From the NCBI GenBank assembly GCA_037954325.1, contig JBBMNZ010000001.1:6296874-6360873 (forward strand): DNA of 64,000 nt. Reading direction: 5' to 3'. This DNA is from Fistularia commersonii (taxonomy: Eukaryota; Chordata; Actinopteri; Syngnathiformes; Fistulariidae). The notes beneath the pieces were generated by a model. It saw nothing but the letters and a program-made list of their open reading frames with translations, was not told where the DNA came from and made no database searches. This document shows, piece by piece, positions 11,111 through 22,654 of the stretch (position 1 is its first letter; each line of letters starts with the position of its first letter). The position numbers and the translations under genes were made by a program.

Positions 11111-13290
11111 AAATAAATTCTGACTTGACTTCGACATGCAGACGGAAGGAGTCTGAATTGAACCTCCGACATTCTGATTTGTCTGCTCTATCAACAGAGC
11201 AACAGCCAACCCAAAATTTGCTTAACTATCTTCCCAGCTGGCAGATCCTCAAAACTACCCATTTGCTGTACGACCTTCCGCAACAGCGGGAAAGCAGAAA
11301 TGACAACATTTCTGTGTTTTCCATATTAACCATGTCCACTTCAAATTTCTAACCAATCACACGTTGGTTGTCGGACACCACGTGAGAAAATAGACGATGC
11401 ACCCTGAATGCGTTGTGAGAACAGAAAGTTGCTCTTAGAGCCCATGTGGTATCCTGAGTGCCTCTACAATGGTGGCTACAAGTATGAATTATTCATCCAT
11501 TCATTTAATATCTATCGCTTATCCTGTACGCTGGATCGGCGGGATGCTGTAGCCTAAAAACGAACTAAATAAAGAAAAACAAAACATTTCACGCATTGAT
11601 TTTCGAGATCCCAACGACGGACCGGAAGCCGATCCCGTTCGTTTCCGTGCAAATATGAGCGACAGAAGTACCTCCTGTTCTTACGGAGCCGGTTATTAGT
11701 CAGACGGTTTATGCTAAACACAAACCGCGACTTCCCGAAACAAGGTAGACGTTCATCATTGAGATTCATCCATTCATTCAGGGAGACACCCACGGCTTCC
11801 AGAAACAAGGTCAGCGCTCATCATCAAGATTCCCATCGGAATACAATGTTATCTAGTTTGTCCAATGTGGACACCTGTATGCCTCTGTTTCCCGTTATGT
11901 TCGGCCGTGTGGGGAGGGGGGTTTAAAAAAAAAAAACGGGAGAAAAGTTGATTCAGTAGCTGTTCCCATAATTTATATGCCCTCTTCCTTCTGCTGTGCA
12001 TAAACAGTGCACCCATCTGTCCTGGTTTATCTGCCTGCAAATTCACCACTTTAAATGCAAATTACCTTCCTTTGTAGGACATCAAGAAGCCATAATCCCT
12101 CGCTGGCGTTTACAGTAGGTAAAAGCAGTGTGATATTATTTGCGGAAAGGAGAGAGATAATTCATGCATACTTAGCAGCCTCCTTTTCTTTTCGTTTTCA
12201 CTTTTTTTTCTTTAACCGTCGCCGAACTTCGCTGTCAACCGTAGTAAGCGTGTTTTTTTTTTTTTTTTCAATTCTATTTTATTCATTTTTTTTTTATTTT
12301 TTTTTTTTACAGACACAAACAGGTAAACATATTCCTCCTCCAGCTCGCAATGAATAAATGGCGGGTTTATAAGAGCACTTGATAACAAGCAAAAACAAGA
12401 AACACAAGCTTCTCAGAAGAGAGAGAGAGTAATTACCGCCCTATTACACATGCTAGTTATATCTCAACTGTTTGAACTTTCAGTTCGGGGCTTTCGGTAT
12501 TGCTCTTCAACAGCCGCTTGGTTTTCTCCGGCATTCCGTCACATAAATTAATTCCTTTTTGATAGCTCGTGTGGTTCCTGACTGCTCCTCTCGCGCCCCC
12601 CGGAAACGCAACTCGGCCGACCCGAGCGCGCCATCGGTCGTTTCCCTACCCAAGCGCCCCGAGAAAACAGATCTCACGTCGCTTCCTCAAAGCTGTCAAT
12701 CGCCTTAAAAAATGCATCGGGGTATCGATCAAAAGGTGATTTTTAAATATTCCCTGGGATCTTTGCAAACACCACCGGAGAACGTCATTACGAGGCTTCT
12801 CTTAATTTGGAAAGGCCTCAGTTTCGGTGCATTTACACCCACGGAAAGGTAATTGAGCGACTGAATAATTTATTTTCCACAGGCGGTCAGCTCCCTAATA
12901 GGAACCCATCTCAGTTGGAACAAGTCATGTTATGTAACAAAAACAAAGGAAAGGTTGATTTATGGTTGGAAACTGTTCAGCAGCATGCATTTAACCCTGT
13001 TGGCTTCACTTGGTCAGTGCCGACACCGATTTTTAACTTTGACTTTGACGAAACAAAGGACCACTCGTCCAAGGGAGAAAAGCGACGCTTGCGTATTTAG
13101 CTAAAATCGGATATTTAACCTCATGCCTCAAAGGGGAGACCCAAACTAATGTCGGGTTGGCTCGGTCAGTGTCAGATCAGCAGCACCACTGTTTCGAGAT
13201 CCGACACTCCGTCTGCTAATTTTACCTGACGGAGAGATGCTGCTAAAATTTTTGCATCAGCAGTGTGGTTCCAATTGGGATTTTTCGGTG
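11110..13290. other. Intron, mostly unique; possible conserved non-coding blocks
   Basis: No exon found. 11490-11560 is a short piece of the dispersed fish repeat; 11731-11835 holds an imperfect 65-bp-spaced duplication (CTTCCCGAAACAAGGTAGAC and CTTCCAGAAACAAGGTCAGC). T-rich runs lie at 12249-12310. 12400-12900 is non-repetitive, with several TAAT-core motifs, and is a candidate for conserved regulatory DNA. Confidence 0.4.
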
Positions 13291-13299
13291 TTGGATCGT

Positions 13300-14260
13300 T
13301 CTGGCATATGTGTCGCAGATTCCTCCCGGATTATACGGCGCAGATACTCATCCAGGTTCTAGTCATCTCTCTTCTGGACTACTTTAACTCGCTCCTTGCC
13401 AGTGGCCCAGCGGTGACCATCATACCTCTGGAGCTTATTCAGAAAGCGGCAGCCCTCCTGGTGTTCAACCGTCCCAAATTCCCCCGCACAACTCCCCTTC
13501 TACTGTCCCTTCACTGGCTCCCGGTAGCCGCCCGCAACAAGTTCAAGACCCTGGTGCTCACCTACCGGGCAGTTAATGGGAGAGCCCCGTCTTATCTCCA
13601 GGATATGGTCAATCCACATGTCCCTACCCGTCCCCTCCGATCTGCCACCTCTCGATCTGCCGATCTGCCACCTCTGGAACCAACTCCCAAAAAAGGTCCG
13701 AACGGCGAGGACGCTGCCCATCTTCCGCAGTGAGCTGAAAACATACCTCTTCACCAGGCACTACCCCACAAATCGCACTCAGCCCCAACCCCCCCCAAAA
13801 AATGAAGAAATGAATGTATGTATGTACCGTACCCTGACTATTGAGCCCGCCACATTACAAGCCGCGCCGGCTGGCCGATCGCTATCTAGGGCTTCCTCCT
13901 GCGCACTAGAACCGTCAATGTCGTCTTCTTCGGTGTCGGAGTTCCACGGACTCAGAATTCCCCGGTCATTTCATCGGTCCGATATGACGAGGATAAACGT
14001 TATAGCGGCGTGAAGCTCGTTTGCCCATCCAAAAAAATTCATATATTAGCCGCATCATCGTTTCAGTGAAAAAAGTTGCTGCTTATCGTCTGGAAATTAC
14101 GGTATATGGTTTTGAGATGGCTATTTGTTAGAGTGGCCACACGTGACTTCCAACTACTGGTACTTTGGATCTTCGGTGACGGAATTGCACTTTTTGTATG
14201 TCGCTTTGGATAAAAACGTCCACCAAATGACTGCACTGTAATGTAATGTACTGTTGCTGC
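13300..14260 (+). pseudogene. L2-type LINE, 3' end of reverse transcriptase and tail
   Basis: Encodes the L2 C-terminal signature: LDYFNSLLASG, LIQKAAALLVFNRPKF, LSLHWLPVAARNKFKTLVLT, YRAVNGRAPSYL and, after a frameshift near 13660, WNQLPKKVRTARTLPIFRSE. The element ends with GTCGCTTTGGATAAAAACGTC and the short tandem tail TGTAATGTAATG, the 3' end shared by fish L2 elements and the SINEs that use them. A middle stretch at about 13840-14150 does not look like L2 and may be a nested insertion. Confidence 0.88.
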
Positions 14261-14329
14261 ATCAACAGGAATATTTATTCATTCAATCATTAATATATTC
14301 AGGAACTATACCGCTTGTCCTGCAGTCAC

Positions 14330-14368
14330 AACTGTGTGTCTGTGTGTGTGTGTGTGTGTGTGGGGGGG
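14330..14368. repeat. (TG)n microsatellite
   Basis: A TG tract followed by a G run inside the ptprf intron. It makes the overlapping minus-strand open frame look repetitive. Confidence 0.9.
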
Positions 14369-14838
14369 GCGCTAGAGCCGGATTTAAATGATATAAAATG
14401 ATTAAAACAAACAGGAAGTTGAAGAAACAGCAAAATAAAACATAACATTTAGAAAGTTTCCCGTTGATTGAAGGCCAATGCCATCGAATCAACACCTCCT
14501 AATTGGCATCATCTTAACTCGTTAAAATTGCTCATTGGGTTGCAAATTGAAACGAGAAACGCGGCGAAAGTTTCAGAGAACACGCGTGCGCCAGGAGACC
14601 CGGCACGCCTCGCTACGGGGATCCGCCTCACCGTTAATGTACTGATGTTACTTGCCACCAGGCGGCGCCAAATGATGAATGAAGCACAAGACGTGCAGAT
14701 TGAGATGTCATGGTTTGAGGACTTGGATTTATATGAAGCAATTTGGACCAATAAGAAAAAATTAAACATCCCTTTGCATAACTTTTTCTGTTAATGTCAC
14801 AGTTATCAACACTCAGGTTGCATCACAGAGGTACGTAC

Positions 14839-14936
14839 CTCGTATTCCTGGGAGAATCGCAGGCCGTCGTTGGCCTTGAGCCTGTCGATGTGGTCTGCCA
14901 GGTCGCACGTGGCGATGGGCGGATGTTCCCTCATCC
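14839..14936 (-). CDS. ptprf: ptprf internal exon: D1 wedge region
   Basis: Fourth exon in transcript order: 98 nt. Two bases complete the Gly codon, then 32 codons end in phase 0. It encodes MREHPPIATCDLADHIDRL and KANDGLRFSQEYE, the helix-turn-helix wedge that precedes phosphatase domain D1 in receptor PTPs. LKANDGL-FSQEYE is closer to PTPRF than to PTPRS (KANDSLKLSQEYE) or PTPRD (KANDNLKFSQEYE). The donor is GTACGT. The acceptor TTCTCCGCGCAG has only a short pyrimidine tract, and a (TG)n tract in RNA sense lies 48 nt upstream of the exon. Confidence 0.95.
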
Positions 14937-14981
14937 CTGCGCGGAGAAGCAGGGCGGTGAGTTCGGTCACCGCTTGGGCGT

Positions 14982-14984
<3 letters not shown>

Positions 14985-15019
<35 letters not shown>

Positions 15020-15036
15020 GCGCTCACACACACACA
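14985..15036 (-). repeat. (TG)n tract upstream of the 3' splice site of the same intron
   Basis: In plus orientation this is (CA)16 at 14985-15016 and a shorter CA block at 15025-15036; in the transcript it reads (UG)n. It lies 48 nt upstream of the exon starting at 14936. It is complementary to the (CA)n near the 5' splice site. Confidence 0.95.
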
Positions 15037-15564
15037 AGGACAATATAAGCAGAGTGCAAATGCATGTTGAAAGGCTCAGCGGCGTGTAGCAATGGTGAGC
15101 AGCAGGGATGAGCTGAAGCCACCGGTGACGTGAGTTTCAACCCGCATGCTGAATAATTACAGACGCGCCGCAGAGTGAAGAGTTGCATCATGAGAACCTG
15201 TGCATCCTATTTTTCGTTTTGGTGTCATGGCCTGACGGGAGACGGTGTTTGAGCCGAGAACGTCAACTGTAGTGACGGAGGCCAAAACACAACACTTCAC
15301 AAGACAAACAAACAATAATATATGTATTTTTATACATATAATATATATACATCGATGAATTAAATGTATGTATTTATGCATTGTGACTTATACGTAGTTG
15401 CCATTTCATATGAAATTTGTCGCTTTGCGGTGCCTAAATAAGCTGGAGGTCGGTGGACTGATCCAAGTGAAATACCGTTTTAGCTAACCTTTGCTAATTT
15501 ATCTTGGCTAATGCGTTCATACAGTCTGGTCGATCCATCGCAAACACTTGGAGTTATTAAACTA

Positions 15565-15926
15565 TACTGCTCAAAAAAATAAAGGGAACACTTGAACAAC
15601 ACAATGTAACTCCAAGTCAATCACACTTCTGTGAAATCATAGTGTCCACTCAGGAAGCAACACAGATTCATTTTGACTTGTTTTAAGGACATTACATCAA
15701 AGTTGGATCAGCCTGGAGTTTGTTTTTACACTTTAATTTTGAGTGTGATTCCTAATCCAGACCTCCATGGGTTGATACAATTGATTTCCATTGATCATTT
15801 TTGTGTGATTTTGTTGTCAGCACATTCAACTGTGTAAAGAGCAAAGTATTTCATAAGAATATTTCATTCATTTAGATCTAGGATGTGTTTTTTAAGTGTT
15901 CCCTTTATTTTTTTGAGCAGTGTATA
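15565..15926. mobile_element. Palindromic Tc1/mariner-type MITE
   Basis: The left end, CTGCTCAAAAAAATAAAGGG then AACACTTGAACAACAC, matches the reverse complement of the right end (CTGCTCAAAAAAATAAAGGG, AACACTTAAAAAACAC). The element sits between TA dinucleotides, as Tc1/mariner insertions do. It is 362 bp with no coding capacity. This terminal sequence is widespread in fish genomes. Confidence 0.88.
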
Positions 15927-18900
15927 ATATAGATATAAATAAAACTTAGATGGAATGAATGGACTTAGTTGCATGCACACAGTTCTTTTAAAAAATTGTA
16001 ACTAGTGTTCGCAACAGCTGAGCACTGGATCTCAGAACCGATGGAACCATTCTAACCGACAAGACGCGACAGATAAATCGTGACGGTAACTCGCTGTCTG
16101 ACTGACGAGTTTTCGAATGAAAAACCTCAAACATCTCAATCCCAAAGCCCTCAAGAGTAATGCCGCTTTCCCCACTGCACATTTCCAGCAAGACTCGACT
16201 GGTTTCTTAATATTAGCAATACTTTTTTCAAGTTCCTGCTCTGGTGAGGTGATGTTAGCAGACTGCTAGCCAGTGTTTGGCCAGAGGATGTAATCACTGA
16301 AATTCAAACTGCCATAAAAAAAAAAAAACGCATATTAGCCTTCTCTGGCTCTTCTCTTTGGTTGACCGGTAGCCACAGCTACTTGGATAGCCCACCATCG
16401 CCTCCATTGTTTGTGTTTTGGTTGTCACGTACAAAACGATCTCTACGCTTTGCCGCCACCTTGCAGTATCGGCCCCGCCCATATTGAGGTTCTATGAAAT
16501 AATGGAAAACCGCCTAAAGCATGTTGAGAAGAGTTGAATTGGGCTGGAACTTTGTGCTGGAAAAGCGCAAAAAAAATGTTTGTAGTGGTGAATGACTATT
16601 TGAGTGACTGTGTGTCTCAATATGCTGCTCTGTGATTGGCAGGCGACTTCACACCCCGCTCCTTCGAATTTGTCTTGGCCCACCGCGCAATGGCATCCAG
16701 TGGAATTGTTTTTTTTTTCTCTAATGTTTTTCTTTCTTCATCTGTTTTTTTTTTTTTCTGTCTTCAAATTCTGGAAAGCCATTGTGTTCCTTTCAGGCCA
16801 CTGCTGTTTTTTTTTTTTTAGCGAGATTGTTTATTTTTCATTGTGTTCTGTGAGCGACGCTCCTCCTCTCAAAAAAAACAGACAAAAAAAAAAAAAACAA
16901 AAAAAAAAAACGCTGTTGTGTTTCAACCCCACTGTTGAGGTGGTGAGAGCTCAATTCCAAATGACTGCGGTGTCGAACGAAGCGGGGTTGGGGGGTGGGG
17001 GGGTGGGAGTGGGGGTGGGTTGAAGGTTCGGGGGAGGGATGGGGGGGTCAGGCGGGGATGGGAGGAAACATTAGTCACACACAAGAGGAACGGAAACTAA
17101 CTTGGAGTGCTTGGGCAACTGAGGGCACTGGAACCTGTGGGGAGAAAACCAGGCAAAACACACAAGACAGGGGTCAGTTAGGAGGAGACGGGGGAAAAGA
17201 ATAGAATAACAGAAATGAGAAGGAAGAACTGGGGAAAGAGCTGGATGTTTTTTTTTTTTTTTAGCTTATGAAAGGCCCCCCAAGCTTAATGCAGCCTCCT
17301 TAATCCTGATGCAGTTGACAGGAACTTGGGTCTTTTTGCTTGAGAACAAACTGATACTGGATTTTTCTGGAAATAGCTATACTTAGGACTGAAAATGTTG
17401 AGTACTTTTTATAGATTTATGTTATATAGTGTAGTATCTAAAGTCACAGTTACTGTTTTATATATCACATAAGGTCTTGAGCAGGGTCATATCTGAGACG
17501 TACGAGCAAATGTTGTTCCAAAAAGAAGAAGAAATAATAGCATCTGTGAAAAAAAACATCCGAAAACATTCAAAAGAATTATGTTTTTCGGATATTGACA
17601 TTAAAAAAGACGGCCGATATTTGGGTCACAATTAACAAATGGCACAGCCGCATTAGGCGACATAAACATATTAAAAATGTCGGGCTTGTTTGATGAGACA
17701 AATAAAAACCAGGGCTAGTCTGCAAAGAAAAGCGCACGCTAACATGCTAAATCATGTCACGTCTGACAGGTTAACCTAACAGCCACTATTATATTTAATA
17801 ATGCCTCTTATTTCTGGTCTCTGTCGGTGCGATCGCTGTCAGCTCGCGGCTCTCGGCCACAGGCCGAGCTTCCACTGCGACAAAGGCTGGCCTGCGAACA
17901 AAAAACAGCTAAAAGTGAGCCGACGCATTTTTTTTTTTCTCCTCTTTCTCGTCGGCGTAAACAACATCTGCCGGTTTCCCTCCTACTGCTGCCGGGGGTA
18001 AATGCCACCCATCTGATTGAGCTAAGAACACCGCCCCCCCCCCCCCCCCGTAAAAAAAATAAAAAGAAATAAGTAAATAAATAAATAAAAGAAAAGGACA
18101 AAAAAAGAAACAATGACAGCGAGTTTAAAACCTCCCACTGAAAGACAGGTGAGAGAGAGAGATAAGACGAGTAGCTGGAGGAGGGAAGCAATAATCAGCG
18201 AGCTAAGAAGAGAAAGAGCGGACACAAAAGAGAAAGTGGAACAGAAAGTTATGGAAAGTTTGATCAATACTTTGTGTCAGACCAAATAACAACAGTTGGA
18301 TCGCCGTGACAACACAAACGGCGGTCATGTTTTGATGCCGAGGGCAGGATGAGTCCACGTTGCCATTTTTTTTTTATTTTATTTTTTTACCACGCCTGCT
18401 TTTCTAACACAGCTGCAACACAGCCGTTGAAGAAATACTCCGTTATTTACTCTGCGCCTCGCTCTGAATGGCACCCTGCATCCATTTACAGTAAACACCT
18501 TCTCGCTGTGATTCACTTGAGTAACGTGGGAGGATGAGAAGGTATCGCCGAGTTTACGTCTGCCGTCGCTTTGGCACGAACACGTTTCATGTTCCGGTAT
18601 GCGTGAGTGATACAACGGGCCTCGGTAAAAGCGACTGAAAGAACTACAATCCGACAATCCAGTTCAGACTTAACGCAAAGCAACAGCTATTTATTGACCT
18701 CCGAGCATCTTTATCATTTAAAATCGATGTTTGCCCGGTAACAATGAGCTGAGCCGATCAGGAAAATAACAACTGCTTGGTAGGATTGTGGGTAATGTAG
18801 TTCTCCAAAGTGCCCTGCGCTTTCTCTTTTTCGAGATTCCCAGGGCCATTCTGAATATTAAAGTTATTATTGCATCCTGTAAGTTATTAGCACGTAACTG

Positions 18901-19147
18901 TTAGCGCTGTTGTTATTCTTAGTTGCGCTCTAAGCTCTAAGCACTCTAAGCCTCAATGGGATCATTTATCATTTATTTTCAAAATTCTTATCGTAAAAAC
19001 CTGCAAACACTTTTACAAATTGTTATCAGTATCTTGGCATTGGGTTTCAACCCAAGTTGGACTGCTTTAAATAGATAGAAAATAAGGATTTCCCTTTGCT
19101 TTCGGACTGTCGATGAATTCAAGATAAGATTGCAGAATATATATATA
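15927..19147. other. Intron: homopolymer and G-rich runs, no exon seen
   Basis: T- and A-rich runs at 16709-16830 and 16872-16910, a G-rich stretch at 16984-17060 (GGGGTGGGGGGGTGGGAGTG), a C run at 18034-18050 and mixed A/T runs after it. All open frames here depend on these runs. No recognised TE ends or exons. Confidence 0.5.
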
Positions 19148-19434
19148 CAGGACTGTCTCAGAAAATTTGAATATTGTGATAAAGTTCTTTATCTTCTGTA
19201 ATGCAATTAAAAAAACAAAAATGTCATACATTCTGGATTCATTACAAATCAACTGAAATATTGCAAGCCTTTTATTATTTTAATATTGCTGAATATGGCT
19301 TGTATCTTAAGAAACTCAAAAATCCTATCTCAAAATATTAGAATATCATGAAAAAGTAATATTTGTTTTTTTAATTGCATTACAGAAGATAAAGAACTTT
19401 TATCACAATATTCTAATTTTCTGAGACAGTCCTG
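19148..19434. mobile_element. Palindromic mariner-type MITE
   Basis: Begins CAGGACTGTCTCAGAAAATT and ends in the reverse complement (AATTTTCTGAGACAGTCCTG), flanked by TA on both sides. The inverted repeats extend over AATATTGTGATAAAGTTCTT and the related right-hand sequence. 287 bp, no coding capacity. Copies with these termini are common in fish and other vertebrates. Confidence 0.9.
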
Positions 19435-20790
19435 TAGACCCCAATTTGTCATTTGAGGGTGGACTGACTCACCTGTCACAACATCTTCCTGTTGACATTT
19501 ATTTAATTTTCATATCAAATATTCCTCTTCAGCATCAAAGTTGATTTTTTTTAAAAAAAAGTATCAATATTATATATTACTATTATAAAACTCGGGCCAA
19601 AATAGTGATGATGATACAGACTCCATACTGGATTTATTACACGACGGCGAGGGGTGAATCCAAACAAAACGAAGCTTTTATTTCGCTAAATGTCAATCCA
19701 ATATACATATAAATCGTGGGGAAATACGGGGGAATAAAACCCAGCGGCCCGGTTTGAAATAAAGCATTGTATTCTTTGAAAGCTGTTTTATTTATGATAC
19801 CGCTCCCCTCAATGCACTTAACAATACGCTGTCTGGGGCTTTTTGATGTGCATGTCAGAGATCAGTCAACGTCTGGCTAGCAGAATAAGAAGGACGCGGT
19901 CTTTTGTGCTCACTCGGAGAGGAGGATGATGCATCCGTCACACACATCCGGACAACTCAGCTGCAGAATTCCGCCCCTTGAGCCGACCCTACCCGATGTG
20001 GCGCTTTAGGCGATATCTCATTTGTTGGCCCTCTCCATTGGTTATTTTTATATGTTTACCAAATAAATGTTTTTTTTTTTTTCCACTATCTTAAATCTAT
20101 AAGATAACTTCACCATATTTTTTTTTTTGCTGAACAAATTACAAATAAATTCCCAAAAAACTGAAATAAATTATAAATACCCTTGACACAAAATTAAAAA
20201 TCCTGTAACTAAGTGAATAACCAACAATAATGGTCATAATAATAATGGGAACAAGGGATCACATCAATAAATATGCCCTTCCACCCCCCCCAAAGAGGTC
20301 AAGCATTGAGGCATGAGGAGGAGGGGTATTATAATATATTAAATACTTATTTGGTATTATCATTTATAGTGATATCAAGGTATCAATGATATCAATGTTT
20401 TACATTTAAATCAGGGTGAGCTTTTCCTTTTTAAGTATTAATTGTAATAATTTTAAAATGATTATGGAGAAGGGGATTTTTTTTTCCTGATTTTGTGGCA
20501 CCCCGCATTAGCATTAGCATTAGCATTAGCATTTGCAGCCACGTGTGGCGGGGGTGACATTCACATCTTTTGAAATTTTGCCAACCTTACCACCATTTGC
20601 CAACCTTACCTCGATTCCCTTCGGACGAGAAACTTCAATCTAGCGCATCGTCTCGCTTTTGTTGTTAATCGGTTGCTTTTAACTAAACCACTCCCTGAGG
20701 TCTGTGCACAATCACTACACGCAGGAAAGTAGTTCCGTCTCTCCCCAGCTACTCTTTTCACATTAAATAACTTGCCATTCCTCTTCACGT
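19435..20790. other. Intron, AT-rich, nothing coding
   Basis: AT-rich DNA with T runs near 20070-20128 and a short (GCATTA)n run at 20507-20532. No exon or clear TE end was recognised. Confidence 0.5.
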
Positions 20791-21560
20791 CTGACTTCTG
20801 GCACAGCTCCGGTTTCCGCCACCTCCAGAAGTTCTCCGATGACTCTTCCATCGTTGGACGCGTCAACGATGACAACAAGGAGGAGTACAGAGGTCTGATC
20901 GCGAATTTTGTTGAGTGAAGCAACCAGAACCAGCTGCTACTCAACATCTCCAAGACCAAGGAGGTGGTTGTGGACTTTCGGAAGTATCGGAGGAGACGGG
21001 TACCGATCACCACCCAGGGTGAGGAGGTGGAGATAGTGGACTCCTACATGTACCTTGGGGTCCACATTAACAACAAACTGGACTGGTCACACAACACTGA
21101 CGCACTTTACAGGAAGGGTCAGAGCAGGATGTTCTCCCTAAGGAGACCGAGGTTGTTTGGCATCTGTAGCGGGGGAACCCAAGACCTTCTACCAGTCTAT
21201 GGTAGCCAGTGCACTCTTCTTCGGTATAGCGTGCTGGTGGGGCGGTGCCAGGACTGGTGAGGTCAATGGGCTCAACAAGATAGTGAGGAAAGCTCGCTTG
21301 GTAGTGGGACTGAACCTGGACCATCTTCAATAGGTGGCAGTGGGGAGGGTGAAGGACAAGCTGGGAGCTATCCTGGACACTCTTTCCCACCCCTTGCACG
21401 ACAAGCTGTGGCTGATGTGCCGAACCGAACGCTTCGGTTCTCCCACGGTTATCAGACTGTATAACAGCAGTCTGACCGGCCTGAGGTTAACCTTACCCCA
21501 GTCACTACCTCACCCATTCACATGTCATTTGCTAACACTACTGTCTCTCTTATCCTCGTT
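20790..21560 (+). pseudogene. Rex1/CR1-like LINE reverse transcriptase fragment
   Basis: Pieces in several frames read as the C-terminal half of a fish Rex1/CR1-like reverse transcriptase: KFSDDSSIVGRVNDDN (carrying the DD region), NQLLLNISKTKEVVVDFRKY, EEVEIVDSYMYLGVHINNKL and DWSHNTDALYRKGQSRMFSL; further on, LYNSSLTGL lies near the element's 3' end. A TGA near 20920 and at least two frameshifts show it is dead. 5' truncated. Confidence 0.85.
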
Positions 21561-21764
21561 TCTCCCAGCCCGCACACATCCTGCCTATTTTTGTTTATTT
21601 GTTTTATTTATTGCTATTCATTTCTGTCACTCTATTTATATTATTGTTTAGTTCTAGTTGTGTATTTTCCTTGATGCTGCCCATTGTCATCCCTGATGTT
21701 GTTGTTGTTGTCTGCTGTCTATTTATCTGTCGTTTATTTATTTGTGGATTTTTTTTTTTTGTCT

Positions 21765-21766
21765 TG

Positions 21767-21797
<31 letters not shown>

Positions 21798-21847
21798 TAT
21801 CTTATCTTATCTTATCTTATCTTATCTTATCTTATCTTATCTTATCT
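21765..21847 (+). repeat. (CTTAT)n pentanucleotide array
   Basis: About 16 near-perfect CTTAT units directly follow the Rex1/CR1-like fragment and probably grew from its 3' tail. Confidence 0.95.
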
Positions 21848-21849
21848 GA

Positions 21850-22374
21850 AATGGTGCCAAATAGACTCCCGTAACGCACCGAAAGTTTTTAAGTAATGTT
21901 GGAACGTGCATGAGGTGACTTTCGATTGAGCGGGGATGCATTCTGCAGCTGACCGCTCCTTGCGCTAAGCAAAGGTGAACTGTGGCACTGAGATACAGTG
22001 CATCCATCTACTTCCCCTTCTCGCTACAGGGATCATTAAAAACTGGTGAACCAAAAAGTTGGCACATCCCATCATGCAGTCCAGATTTCCATTATGGAGG
22101 AGCCATGACCTCGCACATACAGTAGACACTCTTGCCTTTATAGATTTATATATAACCTTTGATAGCTATCAGGTGGGATACTTTTCTCTAGCCACGTGTG
22201 TGTCTATATTGCGTCGTAAAACACTTTGCAGAAGTATACGAAGCGCTAACGGGAGCTGAGGTTACATCCCTTGTATACACCTAATAAAACTGAATCTGTG
22301 CACGTACAACATATAGACGGCACGACGGTGAGCTGATTTGGACCGCAGAGCTTTCTTGCACGGACGATTATGCA

Positions 22375-22378
<4 letters not shown>
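21850..22378. other. Intron, nothing recognised
   Basis: Unique-looking sequence between the CTTAT array and the CA tracts of the GC-donor intron. Confidence 0.45.
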
Positions 22379-22413
<35 letters not shown>

Positions 22414-22501
22414 ATGCATGTCTTTATGCATTTCATGATGAATACATATGAGCTCATTTGAGCTAAGACCATTGTATGCGTGTGTGTGTGTGTGTGTGTT
22501 T

Positions 22502-22534
<33 letters not shown>
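22379..22534 (-). repeat. (CA)n tracts at the 5' end of the GC-donor intron
   Basis: In plus orientation these are (TG)n blocks at 22379-22412, 22481-22499 and 22505-22534; in pre-mRNA they read (CA)n. The nearest block begins about 6 nt after the splice junction. CA-rich RNA near a 5' splice site is a known binding site for hnRNP L, and it is complementary to the TG tract at the other end of this intron. Confidence 0.95.
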
Positions 22535-22535
<1 letters not shown>

Positions 22536-22540
22536 CCATG

Positions 22541-22541
22541 C
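22541..22541 (-). other. Putative GC-type 5' splice site of ptprf
   Basis: On the minus strand the exon/intron junction reads ACAAG|GCATGG. Codon phase on both sides and protein conservation fix the junction here. The intron ends with a normal CAG at 14937, so it would be a GC-AG intron. It keeps A at +3 and G at +5 but lacks the strong AG|GCAAGT context usual for GC donors. A sequencing error or a local allele is the main alternative. Confidence 0.75.
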
Positions 22542-22654
22542 CTTGTGTTTGATAGTTGAGTCTCCTCATCTCCACAGGGTCCGAGGAGTGGGCCAGCAGT
22601 GAGTCCTTAACCCCCGCCATGTGTTCGTCCTTGGATGAAGGAGACGTTCGTTTC
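22542..22654 (-). CDS. ptprf: ptprf internal exon: cytoplasmic juxtamembrane segment
   Basis: Third exon in transcript order: 113 nt. Its first base completes the Arg codon split by the previous intron; 37 codons follow and one base of a Gly codon is carried over. It encodes KRTSPSSKDEHMAGVKDSLL and then AHSSDPVEMRRLNYQTQ, the conserved LAR juxtamembrane stretch just inside the membrane. The acceptor is strong (CCTCTTTCCCCAG). At the 3' end the phase and the next exon (GG ATG AGG) require a break after ACACAAG, where the intron starts GCATGG rather than GT. No GT in the following 60 bases would keep the frame. Skipping this exon would shift the frame and reach a stop in the 1097-1272 exon. 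QTQ replaces the QTP usual in mammals. Confidence 0.94.
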
